Part shown: positions 12,388-25,700 of the stretch, in pieces
Position numbering within the stretch: the stretch's first letter is position 1
Layout: each line of letters begins with the position of its first letter
DNA from: Acorus gramineus
Lineage: Eukaryota > Streptophyta > Magnoliopsida > Acorales > Acoraceae
Reading direction: 5' to 3'
Length of the DNA: 64,000 nt
Assembly (NCBI GenBank): GCA_030737835.1
Contig: JAUJYN010000012.1
Coordinates: 6,757,003-6,821,002 of the forward strand
Made by a program: the position numbers and the translations under genes
The notes under the pieces: model-generated
What the model saw: the letters and a program-made list of their open reading frames with translations, nothing else
What the model was told of the DNA's origin: nothing
Databases searched by the model: none

Positions 12388-12910
12388 TTAAGGAAAAAAT
12401 CCAAATAACCCCCTTATAAACTGTCTGAAATTTATATAATACACTGACTTTTCCCGAATTTCATATAATTCCCTAAAAACACATTTCATATAACCCCCTG
12501 AGTTAATTTTCGTTGACAGATAAAGAATATTATGCGAATATTATGTTTAGTTAACAATGACTGAAAATATTGTATTTCAAAACCTCCTACAATTTGTTAA
12601 TGATTTTTTTTTTATAAATACGTTTGTCCATTCAGATATCGTTTTGTAATTTATTTAGATGGATAAAATCATTATTTACAGATGGTTTTTAACATTTTTA
12701 ATATATTTTATGGAGTTTTTGGTATGCCCTATTTTTAATTAAATGAAATATTTATAAAATATTACTTATCTGTCAACGAAAACTTAATTAAAAAGTTATT
12801 TATATTCACAAGGAGTTTTAAGAGAATTATATGAATTTCTAAAAAACTTAAGGAATTATATGGATTTATGACAGTTTAGAGGGGGTTATTTTGAATTTTT
12901 TTTCTAAAAT
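12388..12910. mobile_element. Foldback MITE with ~150-bp inverted arms
   Basis: The left arm (12388-12535: 'ggaaaaaatccaaataaccc' through 'ttttcgttgacagataa') reappears inverted as the right arm (12763-12910), both carrying 'tcaaaataacccc', 'aaactgtc' and 'cgttgacagataa' phrases in the same order. The arms have drifted but are clearly related. The central part is AT-rich with no frame. A partial relative lies at 27120-27245 in an alpha-amylase intron. Long inverted arms suggest a Mutator-like or foldback origin. The target duplication was not resolved. Confidence 0.7.
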
Positions 12911-13789
12911 CAAAGATCGGGCCCGAGGTATTCGAGCACGTGCGCACGTGATTTCCCGCCTCTAGAAAATGACATGCAAATATCTAATAGAAGATATTTT
13001 CTCATTTGGTCGGCATCGCATAGATAATTAACGAATAAAATAAATATATAAAAAACAAAAAGCACAACAAGAAAACAAAACGGATTGCATTATTTTTTCG
13101 GGTGTTCCAATTCAAAATCCACACCACTTATAGAAACACCCACACGCAAAAGCACATCCCACAAATAATACAGGGAATATTAATTATGGATCCTTCATAC
13201 CACCCACTTATTATTTTTAGACCCCTGACATTTTTAGAGTTATTTATAAATCCCTAACCAATGAATGCATTTTTTATGGGTCTTTCTCTCCACTTGATAT
13301 TATTTTTTCTCATTCGATTTCTACTCCTCAATACCATTTGTATTTTCCATTTGTCCCTCCCCCCCTCCACTCCGTCCACATGAATTGGATCTTTTCTCAC
13401 TCAGATCTACCTTTCGTCACTACAATGACCATTGCACGAAATTAATAATGTACTTAGATACATTAACAGTATATCTAAAGACATTAACAATATACTCAAA
13501 GAGCGTAACAATGTATACGATATTATAGATCGCAGGGATAAAATAATTATATTTAACGGTGTTCCTAATGAAAAGCATGCTTGAGATTCTAGAAAAAAAT
13601 GTTTCATCGAGTTAGGGTTAAAAAAATTATAAAAGTATTAGGGATCTAAAAATAATAAATGAGTGATCTGAAGGTCCCGTAATTAATTTCCCCAATGATA
13701 TATGTTCCATACTCATCATATATCTTCCAAAAGCAGGTTCAAAAAAATCAGAACTCTCTCTCTCTCTCTCTCTTGGTGATCGATCTTCG
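12911..13789 (+). promoter_or_regulatory. Upstream region and 5' leader of the alpha-amylase gene
   Basis: This stretch lies directly upstream of the AMY3-type start codon. A (CT)n run at about 13755-13773 lies 17 bp before the ATG, typical of plant 5' leaders. I see no convincing TATA box in the 150 bp before the CT run, so the transcription start is not placed. No other gene is seen in this stretch. Confidence 0.45.
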
Positions 13790-16700
13790 ATGGCGACTAC
13801 GCGGTTGAATCCGCTCCTCCACCTCTCCCAACGCATAGAGACCCTCCCCAGACTCGGATTCCTCCACCCCAACAGGAAGCTCAGGCTCCCCCGCTTAAAA
13901 CCCTCCCTCGCAATCCGTCCAATCAGAGCAAAATCAACCGACTCTTCTCCAATCGAAGCCGCCACTCCCGCTGTGGATGCCGGGGTCTCGTACTCGGAGA
14001 CATTCAGATTGAAACACACGCGGACGGTGCGGAACTCTTAGGTTTTATTTTTGAGACATTCATTTGATTGTGCATTTTTTTTTAAAAAAAATCTTAATTT
14101 GATGTTTGATTGGATTCCTTGTGGTGATTTTAGTTGGAGGGGGAGGTTTCGGTGAGATTGAATCGGGTGAAAGAGGGTGGTGGAGAGGGATGGCGGCTTG
14201 TGGTCGGGTGCAATCTGGAGGGGAAGTGGGTCCTCCACTGGGGTGTGACATATTCCGATGAGTTTGGGAAGTTGGGTTCTTCTTCATCTATTTTTTTGCT
14301 TTTTGTTTATGCATGATCACAATTCAATTCTATTTGGCTTGCATTGTCTCAAAAAATGTTGCTTGTGACTTGTGAGGAGGGAAAGTAAGAATAAGACAAA
14401 AGTTGATGGAAATTGGAAATCACCTTCACAAACACCAGGAAATAGAGGTTGAAGAGAGAGTTTTTACTTTTTATTCTTTGGACATAGTCCATAGTCACAA
14501 AGTTCGTGTATGGTAAATATTTAACATTGAAATTGTTTGGTACGGTAAGTGTACATTCATAAATGATACAGTACAATTGAGAGAGAAGTGTAGAGATAAT
14601 TAAAATGTTTCATAACCTGAAATACATGCAAAAACTTCTAAACTTTTATGTCGTGTGTGAAGGCGGTGGCGATGATTGGGATTAGTTTGTTAAATTATGA
14701 AGAATATGATAATCTATAACTAAATGGATATCCATATCTTGAAAGTACTACATGCACAATTCATTGAGAAGTTTATTCAGCCGATAATTATTTTTAAGCA
14801 TTTGACAAAGTTCAGAGTATCTTGTGATCATGATACAAATACACCATGATAATGGAGTTCTGAACTATAATTGGAATGAGAGTTGTTATTGATGCTGTTT
14901 TGTATTTGAGTCTCCAATTGGATTTCTTTGATGATATTTCTTGATTTTTATAAGTTTGGCTTTTGTTGTTGATTTCCTTGGGGTCTCTATTTCAACCTAG
15001 AGAGAAAAACAATGAAAATTTGCTTTTGCGAAAACTTCCTAATAATTTATGACAGGTAAAATAATTGTGTTCTCACAGATTTTGAGTGTTCAAAATCTGT
15101 GAGAACACAATAGTTCTTAGTGATAACTGTTGTCATGTTCCCTATGCAATCCTATAGGCAAATGAATGAACGATGACATTTAGGGTCTTTTAAAAAAATT
15201 TACGGGTATACTTTTAAACATGATAAATTACGTTCTTTTCAAACATTATACTGCTTGCACATTTACCATGCACAATGAAATACATAATAGTTTAGAGGGT
15301 GCTCTTGTTAAAGAGGAGTGAGTTGTTGTTGCTTTTTTTTGTGTTTTTGTAGGCTTGGGTGGTAGTATCCTCGCCTACTGCCAGGTCTAGGGATTCTCTT
15401 TTTTTTTTTTTTTTTTTTTTAAAGTGACTTGTTTCCTGATTTATGAATCATGGTAGATAGTCTACCTTTTCTTAAAAAAAAGAAAAAAAAAGTACATCAC
15501 AGTTCTACATAAATAAACTAACTAGAAATGGGATATGTTTCACAAACTTCCTTTAGCATCCATTTTTTAAAAATTTCTATAGTATTAGAAGCACAAACAG
15601 AGTACTGATCTATGCAGTCGAGGTTTAAAGTTTTTGCTGTTGAGGATGACAACAAAAAAGATTCAAAACCAAAAGAATGTTGATAAAGACAGAAATAGTT
15701 TATGTTGCACTTGATTGTAGGTTCTATTCCTTGTAAAACCTCTGAAAACTAGAAAATTGATTCTTTCCCACTGGAAAATTGCAGCGAATGGGATCAGCCT
15801 CCCTCTGATATGAGACCTCCAGGCTCCATTCCTATCAAGGTATCACTTTCTTTTTTTTTTACAAAAAAAAAGGTATCAAATTTACTTTAAGATACCTGGA
15901 TGCTCTATCCTTATACATTGGTTGTTTTAATGTTTTTCTATTTCTCCTTTTTCAGGACTATGCAATAGAGACACCCATGACAAATTCTTCGTCACCTTCA
16001 GGAGAACAGACATATCATAATGTGCAGATTGACATACACAATAACAGTTCCATTTCTGCTGTCCACTTTGTTTTGAAGGTAAATTTTTAAGCAAACATGA
16101 ACATTTTGATTTTAGATGCTTAGAATGTTCAAGTGAGCCTTGCATTCCAGTGGACCTAATAATAGTTTTAAAGCACCATGTGGACTGCATATACAGTTCT
16201 GCTTCTCAAAGTACATGTGGCCACATATTGTATATATATTTTTTAAAAACTTCAGAAAAATTAAATAAATGAGTAATATGGGTAGAAATTAGAAATAGAT
16301 GTTGAATAGGGTATTTCAATTGCATAATGTGAAAGAAAAGACATTTAACATTATTTCAAAAGTATGAAAATGCATCTTCATTATTAAACATTGTCAATGA
16401 AATTACTCAGTCTAGAACTTTGCATTCGCATTTGAGTGCATTTAAATTGGAGAACTCATTCGGGAACATCTCCACTATCTCCTCTCCATTGTCATTATCT
16501 TCCTCAATGTAAATCCCTGATTGTGTGATTCCAAGTCCTGCAATGGAACTTGATCATCTTTTGCTTCTGCTTCTTCTATGACGTCCTCCTCACTTCTTGT
16601 ATTGTTTCATGTTCTTCTGTTCCTGGAGTTCTCGCTGAATAAGTTATTGGTGTTCAAATGATGCTAGTTAATCGAGAATGATCATAGTCACACACTTCAC

Positions 16701-19700
16701 ACCTTTACTGGAATGATTGGGTCATAGTCCATTGGTTGACATCAATTTTGATGCACATGGTAGTTGCACCCAATGGTGGACAACATTATTTCTCAGTTTT
16801 TCTAATGATGCTTGATTCAATATATATCTGTAAAGATTTTAAACATGAAACTTGTTTATATTGGTGCAGGAAGAGGAGACGGGAGGGTGGTATCAGCACA
16901 GGGGGAGGGACTTCAGAGTTCCTCTTATGGATTGTCTACATGAAGAAAAAAACAATGAAGATGAAAAGAAGGGCTTCAGTATATGGCCAGGTAGTATTGA
17001 TTAATAATTTAATTCTAAGCAGTTGTCTGCGTATATAACTATTTTACACCAATTTACATTCAGTCACACAGTCAATTATTCATTTTTTTTTAAATCTTTT
17101 GCATTTGTATTTGCGTTATTTGTTGTTGCTACTCATGGTTCTATTATTTTTTTCTTTACTCATGTACTGGCCAATTCGTCATCAGAGTTCCATCCTTATA
17201 AAACACTTGTACAGTGTACTTATCTGTGATTCAACAACTGAAGATCAGAATGTAAATCATCTATCTAATTGTATTAAGGTTTTTTCTATGCCCTGTTCCT
17301 GAATATGCAATATATTTCTTCCTAGAATTCTCTACTCAACTCATCACTCCTCAATTTGTGGATATGTTTTATAAACCTATACACTAAATTTAACAGAGGT
17401 CATTCCTATTATAGATTTATCATCTGTTATATACTATATCTTACGGATGGTCAATGGTATACGCTGTAATAGTTCGTGTCACTTAACACAATGTTATACC
17501 ATTTTATCACCAGCAGAATTACTTCAGAGAATCCTCTAATGCTTTCTAATTGTATCCTTCCTATGTGGCTCGAACATAATATGATATTGATCTGCGAAGA
17601 TCTGGTTGATATTTTATTTGGTTGCTTTGGCAGTTAACTTTTCTTATTGCAAGCTCTAGCATATGTATATTGTTATTCTATTTCTTTGAAGGTGAACTTT
17701 CTTCTTTCTTGAGTGGCATCTTTTTGGAAAACGATTCAATTTAATCAGAGAGACCATCATCATAATAGAATAAATAATAATCAAAAGGTTCTTTATTGTT
17801 ATTGACTCTCAGGAGCTTTTGACCAATTTTCCAACATTCTCCTCAAAACTGATGGGTCTGATCCGAAAAGTAAAGATAATGTTCAAGGTGCAAATAATGC
17901 CAAGCAGCAAAATGGTTTTTATGAAGAATATCCTATTTTGAAAGAGGAGCCTGTTCAAAGTTTCATGACGGTGTCGGTCAAAGAAAGTGATGAGAAAGGT
18001 AAAAACCTTGTAAATTTTGACACTGATCTGCCTGGAGAAGTTGTTATCCACTGGGGTGTCTGTAAGGACTATAATAGAACATGGGAAATACCTCCTCCAC
18101 CACATCCTCCGGGTACCAAAATTTTCAGGAACAAAGCTCTTCGTACTTCATTACAGGTATTCAGAATCAGAACATGGTTTCTAATCTTCTAAACTGGTAT
18201 CAGTATTAATTTGATTGGAAGAGGTATATGTTTACCATATCTGTTTCTCTATGTGTATCTCATATATATCCATGAAGATGATAATCCATCATTGTTCAAA
18301 GTATTATTATGTGTTGCATGATGTTTGATATATAGAAAAATTGAGGTTACATATAGAATTCATCCCCCTAACTTTGATGAGTTAGATCTATTGGTACAAT
18401 TCTTTTCCCTCTCTCTACTTTTAATCATTTTTCTTGGAGAGATTGAGATAGTGATGGCACATGTAACGCTCAAGTTTATTTTTTTTTCCCTTTTTGATAT
18501 CGAGTATATAATGCCAAATAAATAAATAAAATAAAATAATAAAAAAAAAAAATAGGAGAGGTGTGTGTGTGTAGTGGTGTCCCCATATAACAGAGGACAT
18601 ATCCCTCAATAAAGCTGAATGTAGAAAAAGATTCGTGTAGCCGGCCCAATTTTTTGAGATAAAAGGCTTTGTTGTTGTTGTTGTCGTCATCCCCTGGGCT
18701 CGTAAGGGACAAACCCCAATCTTTAAATCTCAGAGGTTACTCCAAGATGAATTTTCCCTCCTTTTTATGCTGATCCTATCATCTTTAAGAATATGCTAGC
18801 TGCAGACTTTAAGAAGAGCAAAATAGATTGACATTGGAGTGATAGAGCTCTTCATAAAGACCCTCATAGAGATGGATAAGGATGACCTTAGCTGTAGTTT
18901 CTCTAGATCTATTTATTTTGTTAGACTAGATTTTTTATTTTTTTTTATTTTGACCATCCCGTATTATCAATAGGAGAATGAAAACCCAAAGCAAGGAAAC
19001 AAACAAAATGGTCAAGGACCAAAAACTACGTGCCACCGCGCGTAGTTTCATAAAAAAGTAGAGATCTCTAGCTATGATGCAACCCAAAACACCCTAAAAC
19101 AGTCAAGAAAGAACAAAGGAACTGCCTGAAAAGCACAAGGAGCTTGCCCTTGCTCACATTCTACCCCAAGCACAAAGTGGACCGTTGACACCCAAATATT
19201 TTCAGCATATGGGGTGCTATCCTTGAACAGGGAGTGGTTGTGCGTAAGCCGGATGGACCAGACAATAGCAGGTATATAGATCTGCAAAACCTTGGCTTGG
19301 ATGCTTCGATCAACAGACCTACGCAGCTTCCTTCTCGCCTCCCAACTCTCCTCCGGAGAAGAGAAATAACTGTACAAACCTGACGCTCAGGACATCACCC
19401 CCAAACCACCCGGGCCAACGGGCAAAGGACAAACAGATGCATCACTGACTCGTCCTCTGACCTACACAAAACACAAGATTTTTCCAAAGCCGGCCCCCGT
19501 CGAGCAATGAGACACTTGGTGAGAATCTTCTGCTGGTTCATGAGCCAAAGGAATGCCTTAACTTTGAGCGGGGTCTTACATCCCCACACCTGCTTGTGCA
19601 TTCTATCCACAATCGTGACCTGTGGATGAGCACTTCACTTCTTCTTACTATGCTCGAAAAAGGATGCATGAAATCTGGATTGGGAAAATCGGCCCATTGT

Positions 19701-22700
19701 GAGATCTCAAAGAAGATTATCTATCATTATAGAGGGGAGTGGACATGGTCATCCCAAGTCGAATTGAGGTGATGTTGTTGCATGACCATCCATCTTCATT
19801 AGATGATCGTCAGAGAAGGATGGAATTGTCTCATCCGCCCTTGATGTGGATATATTGACAGACTAGGGTTAAAACTACTAACTTCTGTTGGAGTCTTCGA
19901 GCTAGATGATTACCTGCATTGCGATCGTCTCTCGATGTTATTGAGACTATCCTGCATGTTTTTAAGGCCCCGTTTGGATGGGGGAATAAAGGTGGGAATA
20001 AGGGGGATAAAGGGGAATAGGGGTAAAAAAGATGTTTGGGTGGGTGGAATAAAGAGGTATGGCTATGCAGAATTATGTGAGAATAAATTGGTATTTGTAT
20101 TTCAAGTCCCCCCATGGAATAATGTTATTCCTCCACTAGTATAAGGAGGCCCATCGATCAAATTACATGTTATCACATCATATCACCTATCATCACCTCT
20201 TATACATCAATGGAGCCCACATGTCAAATTAATTTTTTACACCTTATTCACATTTTATTCTGTATCAACTAAACACTCCAATATTTATTATTACATTTCC
20301 CAACCAGAATAACAGGAAATACAACCAAACAGAAAATCACTTATTCCATTAATAAAGTCAACAATTCCGGGAATAGGTATAAACCCCAGAATAGTTTATG
20401 TCTCTATCCAAACAAGCCATAAAGGTTTGATTGATGTCATCCACCTTCACAACAAGAGTTCTCAACCAACTCATTAACTGGTCTATCATATGATCATTTG
20501 ATTATCGCTTCCTTGCAACATGTCAGCTTTTATTGTGACACCACATCATATCATTGTTGTCATGTCAAGGACCACTTTTCAGAACTCTAGTTCTAATAGC
20601 AGATGATGGAGCGGCGTTGTCTGCAAAGCTCGGAAGAGAAGAGAAAAGACATTCAGAGAGGGATATAAATTGAAAGATAAACTTCTTATTGCTTCAACAT
20701 AACTAGGATATAAATCAAAAGAGCTCTATAAACTTCTTTAAAACTTTGGAAACATTTTTAAACTTAGATTGCCTCTTCCCTTCAACAAAGGGGTCTTATT
20801 TATAAACCTCAAAGTCTGTTGTGATTGTACAATATCTAATCTAAATTTCCAACCACTCTCAACAACTCAAATGTATCCTAAATACCTAATAGCTCATTAT
20901 ATTCCTAATAAACTAACTACCACTAATTTTAACAAATTCTAACTAACTTAATATCCAATCCGTTAATAAAATTTATGGTTACAAAGGAAAAAACCACTAA
21001 TGAAGTATCTAAATTAATTATCCAAACTAATTATTTAGAAAAAAAAAAAGTCAAAATTGTCCTTTGATTTGATCTGATTTTAGGTGTGCTTTCACAGTGA
21101 AAGCCTTCTATAACTTCCATTAGTGATTGGGGTACCAGAGCAGATGCTACTAGCTTGATGTGGTGTTCATGGGCGTCTGTTAATGTTAGTTCTTCGTCTG
21201 GAGAACATTAGTTAATATTCATATGCCTCCTTGATGTTCAAACCAATTGCCACCTGTGCGGGAGCACCTCAGAGGGTATTGATTTCCTTTTGGGGTTGTA
21301 TTTTTAGATGCAATGTTGGTTGCTTTGATTATCGTTAAGATCTCGTCTTTGCCAACAAAATATAAAACCCTTACCTATTATTGGTAGAAAGTGGTAGTAA
21401 GAGGTCGATCCCATAGGGAGGCTATTGAAGCGAACGAGTAAAAATAAAAGATTATCAATTCTCGGCAAAAAAGTTTAAAAACAAAATATCAAGGGTTGAT
21501 ATAAGAAAACTATTCTAACAGCTAAAGTTGAAATTGATATGTGAAAAAGGCCACCAAGGGTTATAAATCCACCCCACAAATATCATGATGGTTCTTTCTT
21601 TTGCACTTAATAAAAACAAAATATTTCAAAAGCACTTCACTTTGACTCGATTTAAAAATAGAGTTTATAAAGCATCAACCGTATCCTATCTAAGTAGAAC
21701 GACGGAGGATCTAAAAATACCCATAATTAAAAGAAATATGAATTGAAGAAACTATATTAACATAAAGAACAAATCAAAAACATCAATGCATAAAGAAAAG
21801 AACCAATCACTCAGATTCATGGAGTGGAATCCTCTCTTTGATGAGGAGGATTCTCTAGCCTACTATAGTTGGTGATATTCTAGAATAAAAATAAAAACGA
21901 TCCATGAAAATAAACTAAAAAGACACTTTTATTGAAAACACAATAGAATTTATGTCTTTAATACCAAAGAAACAAAAAAATAAAAACAAAAAAGAAAGAA
22001 CAAAGACTGAAAATAAAATTCTTCTTGGCTGAATGAAGAGATGCCTTCCTCTCTCTTTGCGGTGCTCTTTTTATAGGGTTTTGAGGGTTGAATTGGTTGT
22101 AAATGCTGATTTGATTGAGTTGTTAATGCTGATTTGCAAAATATGTTGGAGATGTAATTGCAAAATCTGTTGGAGATCTTGTTGATTTGTTGAGATGTAA
22201 AAGCTAATTTGATTAAAGATTTTATTGATTTGATGGATCAGATTTAGAAGTTTTGATGAATCTTTGAATGTTAATTCCTTCTTCAATTTATAACATGCCA
22301 AATTTAGATCCTGCTAAATTAAAATACTGTCAAATTTAGATTTCTGAATTTTAAAATATGGCTCCACATGGAAAAAAAATATGATTATGCATATTAAATG
22401 TATAAATATTGTCAATTTGTGTAAAATATGCTTTAAATATAAAGAACAAGAAACTTCCCTAATAAGTATGTAGAAATGAATTAATTGCATAGGGAAATGT
22501 TCCCAAACAACTCTGAAAAGTATATGAAAATATGTTCTTTTGAACATCTAACATGCAATTTCTCTTGGAAATCAGTTTTGGATATTTCAAATGGAAGTTA
22601 TATGCTTATATAAGATGAACATATACTTTTTTTGTAATGGAATTGTAGGTGTAGCTAAATCTTGATTTCTAATTACGTCGTCATTGTTTAATGGATGGAA

Positions 22701-25700
22701 AATATACACCTGAAATTTGTAGCTTGATTTCATTATATTCTCTTTACCTAGATTTTCCTTGTTTTAATATGCAGTCTTTTTTTTCTTTTTTTTTGACATG
22801 TAGCTCTACAAGTGTAATGAAATTCCTTATACTTGTTTCTCACATGAACGCAATCATTATACAGCCAAAAGAGAATGGACAAGGCAGTTGGGGATTATTT
22901 GCTGTGGAGAAAAAATTTTCTGGGCTTCCCTTTGTGCTCAAGCATAACCATTACACTTGGTTATACAATATGGGCACTGACTTCTATATTCCATTACCTG
23001 TGGGTAGCTTTCCCACTCAATTTAGCAGAGATAAAAAAAAAATGGATGAACAAACTATGACTGACGTGCAAAAGCAGGGGATCATGTATCCTCCTAAAGT
23101 GGAAGACAGTCAATCAGCAAGTGATGTTGCAGAGACTGAAGATATTATTAACGGAATAAGGAACTTGGTAACTGATATTTCATCTGAGAAGGGTGCGATG
23201 ACAAAGAGTAAAGAAGCTCAAGAAAACATCCTACTCGAACTCGAGAAATTGGCAGCAGAGGCATACAGTATATTTAGAAGTGCCCCTCCCACTTTTGATG
23301 AAGAGGCTGTTTCTGAGGCTGAGTCATTAAAGCCATTTGTAGAACTATGTTCTGGTACAGGCTCAGGGTATGAAATAGTTTGCCAAGGTTTCAATTGGGA
23401 ATCTAACAAATCAGGGAGATGGTACTCCGAGCTCGATGAGAAGGTCTCTGAGATAGCTTCACTAGGTTTTACAATAGTATGGTTACCACCGCCTACTGAA
23501 TCTGTATCTCCTGAAGGGTACATGCCAAAAGACTTATACAACTTGAATTCAAGGTACAAATATATCATAATGGAGTTTCTCTAGTTACTCTGTAAACTTA
23601 CAGCACTTAATATATGTGATGATATCCTGCACACTACAGGGCCTTGCTAGATTTTTTTTTTTTTTTTAGTATTTTATATACAAGCTAATTTCAAATAACT
23701 GGAAATTTTCTTTTGTGCAATGTTAAGTTAACAAACATGCATTTGAACAGTTAAAATCTCAATTAACTGAATAGCAATTCGATTAACATCATTGACTTGA
23801 ATACATCAAGTTACTGATGTATGAATCAGTACATAAATACAACATAAGTACTGTATGGTAAAACCGGGTTTGACCTACTATTATTTATTGTAGCTCTTTT
23901 TTGCCACATCTTCAATCAAATCAAAGTGTATCAGGTTATGAGCCACAATATATGTGGAAGCAATTTGCTAAGGGCTTTGTTTCCTTTCCCAAAGTGATGA
24001 TAAGAAACAAGCCAGAAGATATTCATGCAAAAAAGGGGGATGAATGAAAATGTTAATAATAGGATTAGAGGTAGATTGATGAAATGACAAATCACATATT
24101 CATAATTCTTATGTGTTAAGACCTGGAATAGAATGAGTATTGTTACTTTTCATTCCTTCAAATCTTTCAAACAAAACTATTTACAACTCATTCTTTCTTA
24201 CAAATTGCTTTGCTTATTAAATAACTCGATGCCTTGGAGTTCACGATTGTGAATCATATCTGGCTGTTGGATGACGCTGAATAGATGAGATGATTAATAA
24301 GGGTTAATGACTTTGCCTTAGAACTTGGAGAATGATAATACAAGTCCCTTTTCTTCTGTGGGATGGTCTTGTCATTCAAAAATTTGAGTTTCTTTGCTAT
24401 AGAATATTGACGTCTTATTATGATGTATACCAGATATGGGACTATGGATCAGCTTAAGCTTCTTGTAAAGAGGTTTCATGAAGAAGGTATTAGGGTTCTT
24501 GGTGATGCTGTCTTAAATCATCGTTGTGCTCATTATCAAAACAAAAATGGTGTTTGGAATATTTTTGGTGGTCGACTAAATTGGGATGACAGGGCTGTTG
24601 TTGCTGATGATCCACATTTCCAGGTATGTGGTCTACATTCAGAGTATAATAAATGAAGGAACCACTTTTACCTGGTGTTCTGGTTCACTTCTGCAATTGG
24701 AAAGAGCAAATATTTCATCCTAGTAGAGCGACTAAGTGTATTAATACTTTGTGTTCTCTTATGGACTTGTTCACCACATGAGATAAGTGCACAATCTCTC
24801 CCTTCCTCCCCCCACCCCCCAAAAACTCAAACTCTTCTCATGCTATTATGACATGCCATCTGTTTTTTATTCCTTTCTTCTTTTCTTAGTCAGCAATTCT
24901 GATAATAGTTTCCTTCAAAATTTTAGTTGTATGTACATCTTTTTTTTTATTTTTTTTATGAGATAATTGTATGTACATCTTTGAAATTTGAGTCTAATCA
25001 TTACGGAGGTCTTGCATGGATCATGCTTGAATTAATCAATGCAAATATAGATAGGAATTGGCATGAGATGATATGATACAATGACAAATATGCTTTCAAG
25101 TAGAAACCTCTATCTAATTGATGAAATCCACAACACTCGTACAGAGGAGTGCATACATCCAAGAGAGGGACCATCGAGTGCTCCCTAGTGGGAGTAAGAA
25201 TTGAAGAAGGCCTTTGGCTTGAAGAATAAAACATCTAGGAATAAAGCCAGAATAAGGAGAATGCAGATTATAGGCAGATGAAGACATCATCCGTCAGTCC
25301 TTTGGACAGATCAGAACAACGTTCTACCAGTATTCTGGATGAATAAAAAACCATCCGTTAGTTGTGGTGGATGAAGGGGATATATCGGCTGTCAATGGTA
25401 TCTCAAAGTGGAAATTCAAATTCAAATGTTGTCAAAGATATAGTGAGATCTTGGCGTTGAGGAGATTACAGGGTGCTTGAAGAAGACTCAATCTATTAGT
25501 TCAAGGCGGATGAAATCAAGTAACCATCAAAGACTCTGAAGAGAACCTGAAAAGATATTAACACCAAGGGGAAGGTTGAATATTGCTATTCAAAATTTCT
25601 ATCCAATTATCCAAATATCGAAGGATATTTCACCCAATCTGTCTATTTTAGTCTGCAATCTCATCCCCTCAGAGGATTTTGGGATTTCCAACAACTTTGG

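Noticed and set aside
13627..14019. 130-codon minus-strand frame over the AMY3 start
   Set aside because: Shadow of exon 1, which encodes a typical transit peptide and joins in phase to CBM45.
15350..15420. tRNA-like phrase 'gggtggtagtatcctcgcct' before a poly-T run in AMY3 intron 2
   Set aside because: It resembles part of a tRNA or SINE head, but no full cloverleaf, acceptor stem or proper B box can be drawn. At most a SINE scrap.
22691..22864. An ATG at 22691 as the start of a separate 297-residue protein
   Set aside because: Residues before 22865 are intron translation; a clear acceptor (tacag) at 22864 joins exon 6 in frame and gives the expected CBM45 sequence.
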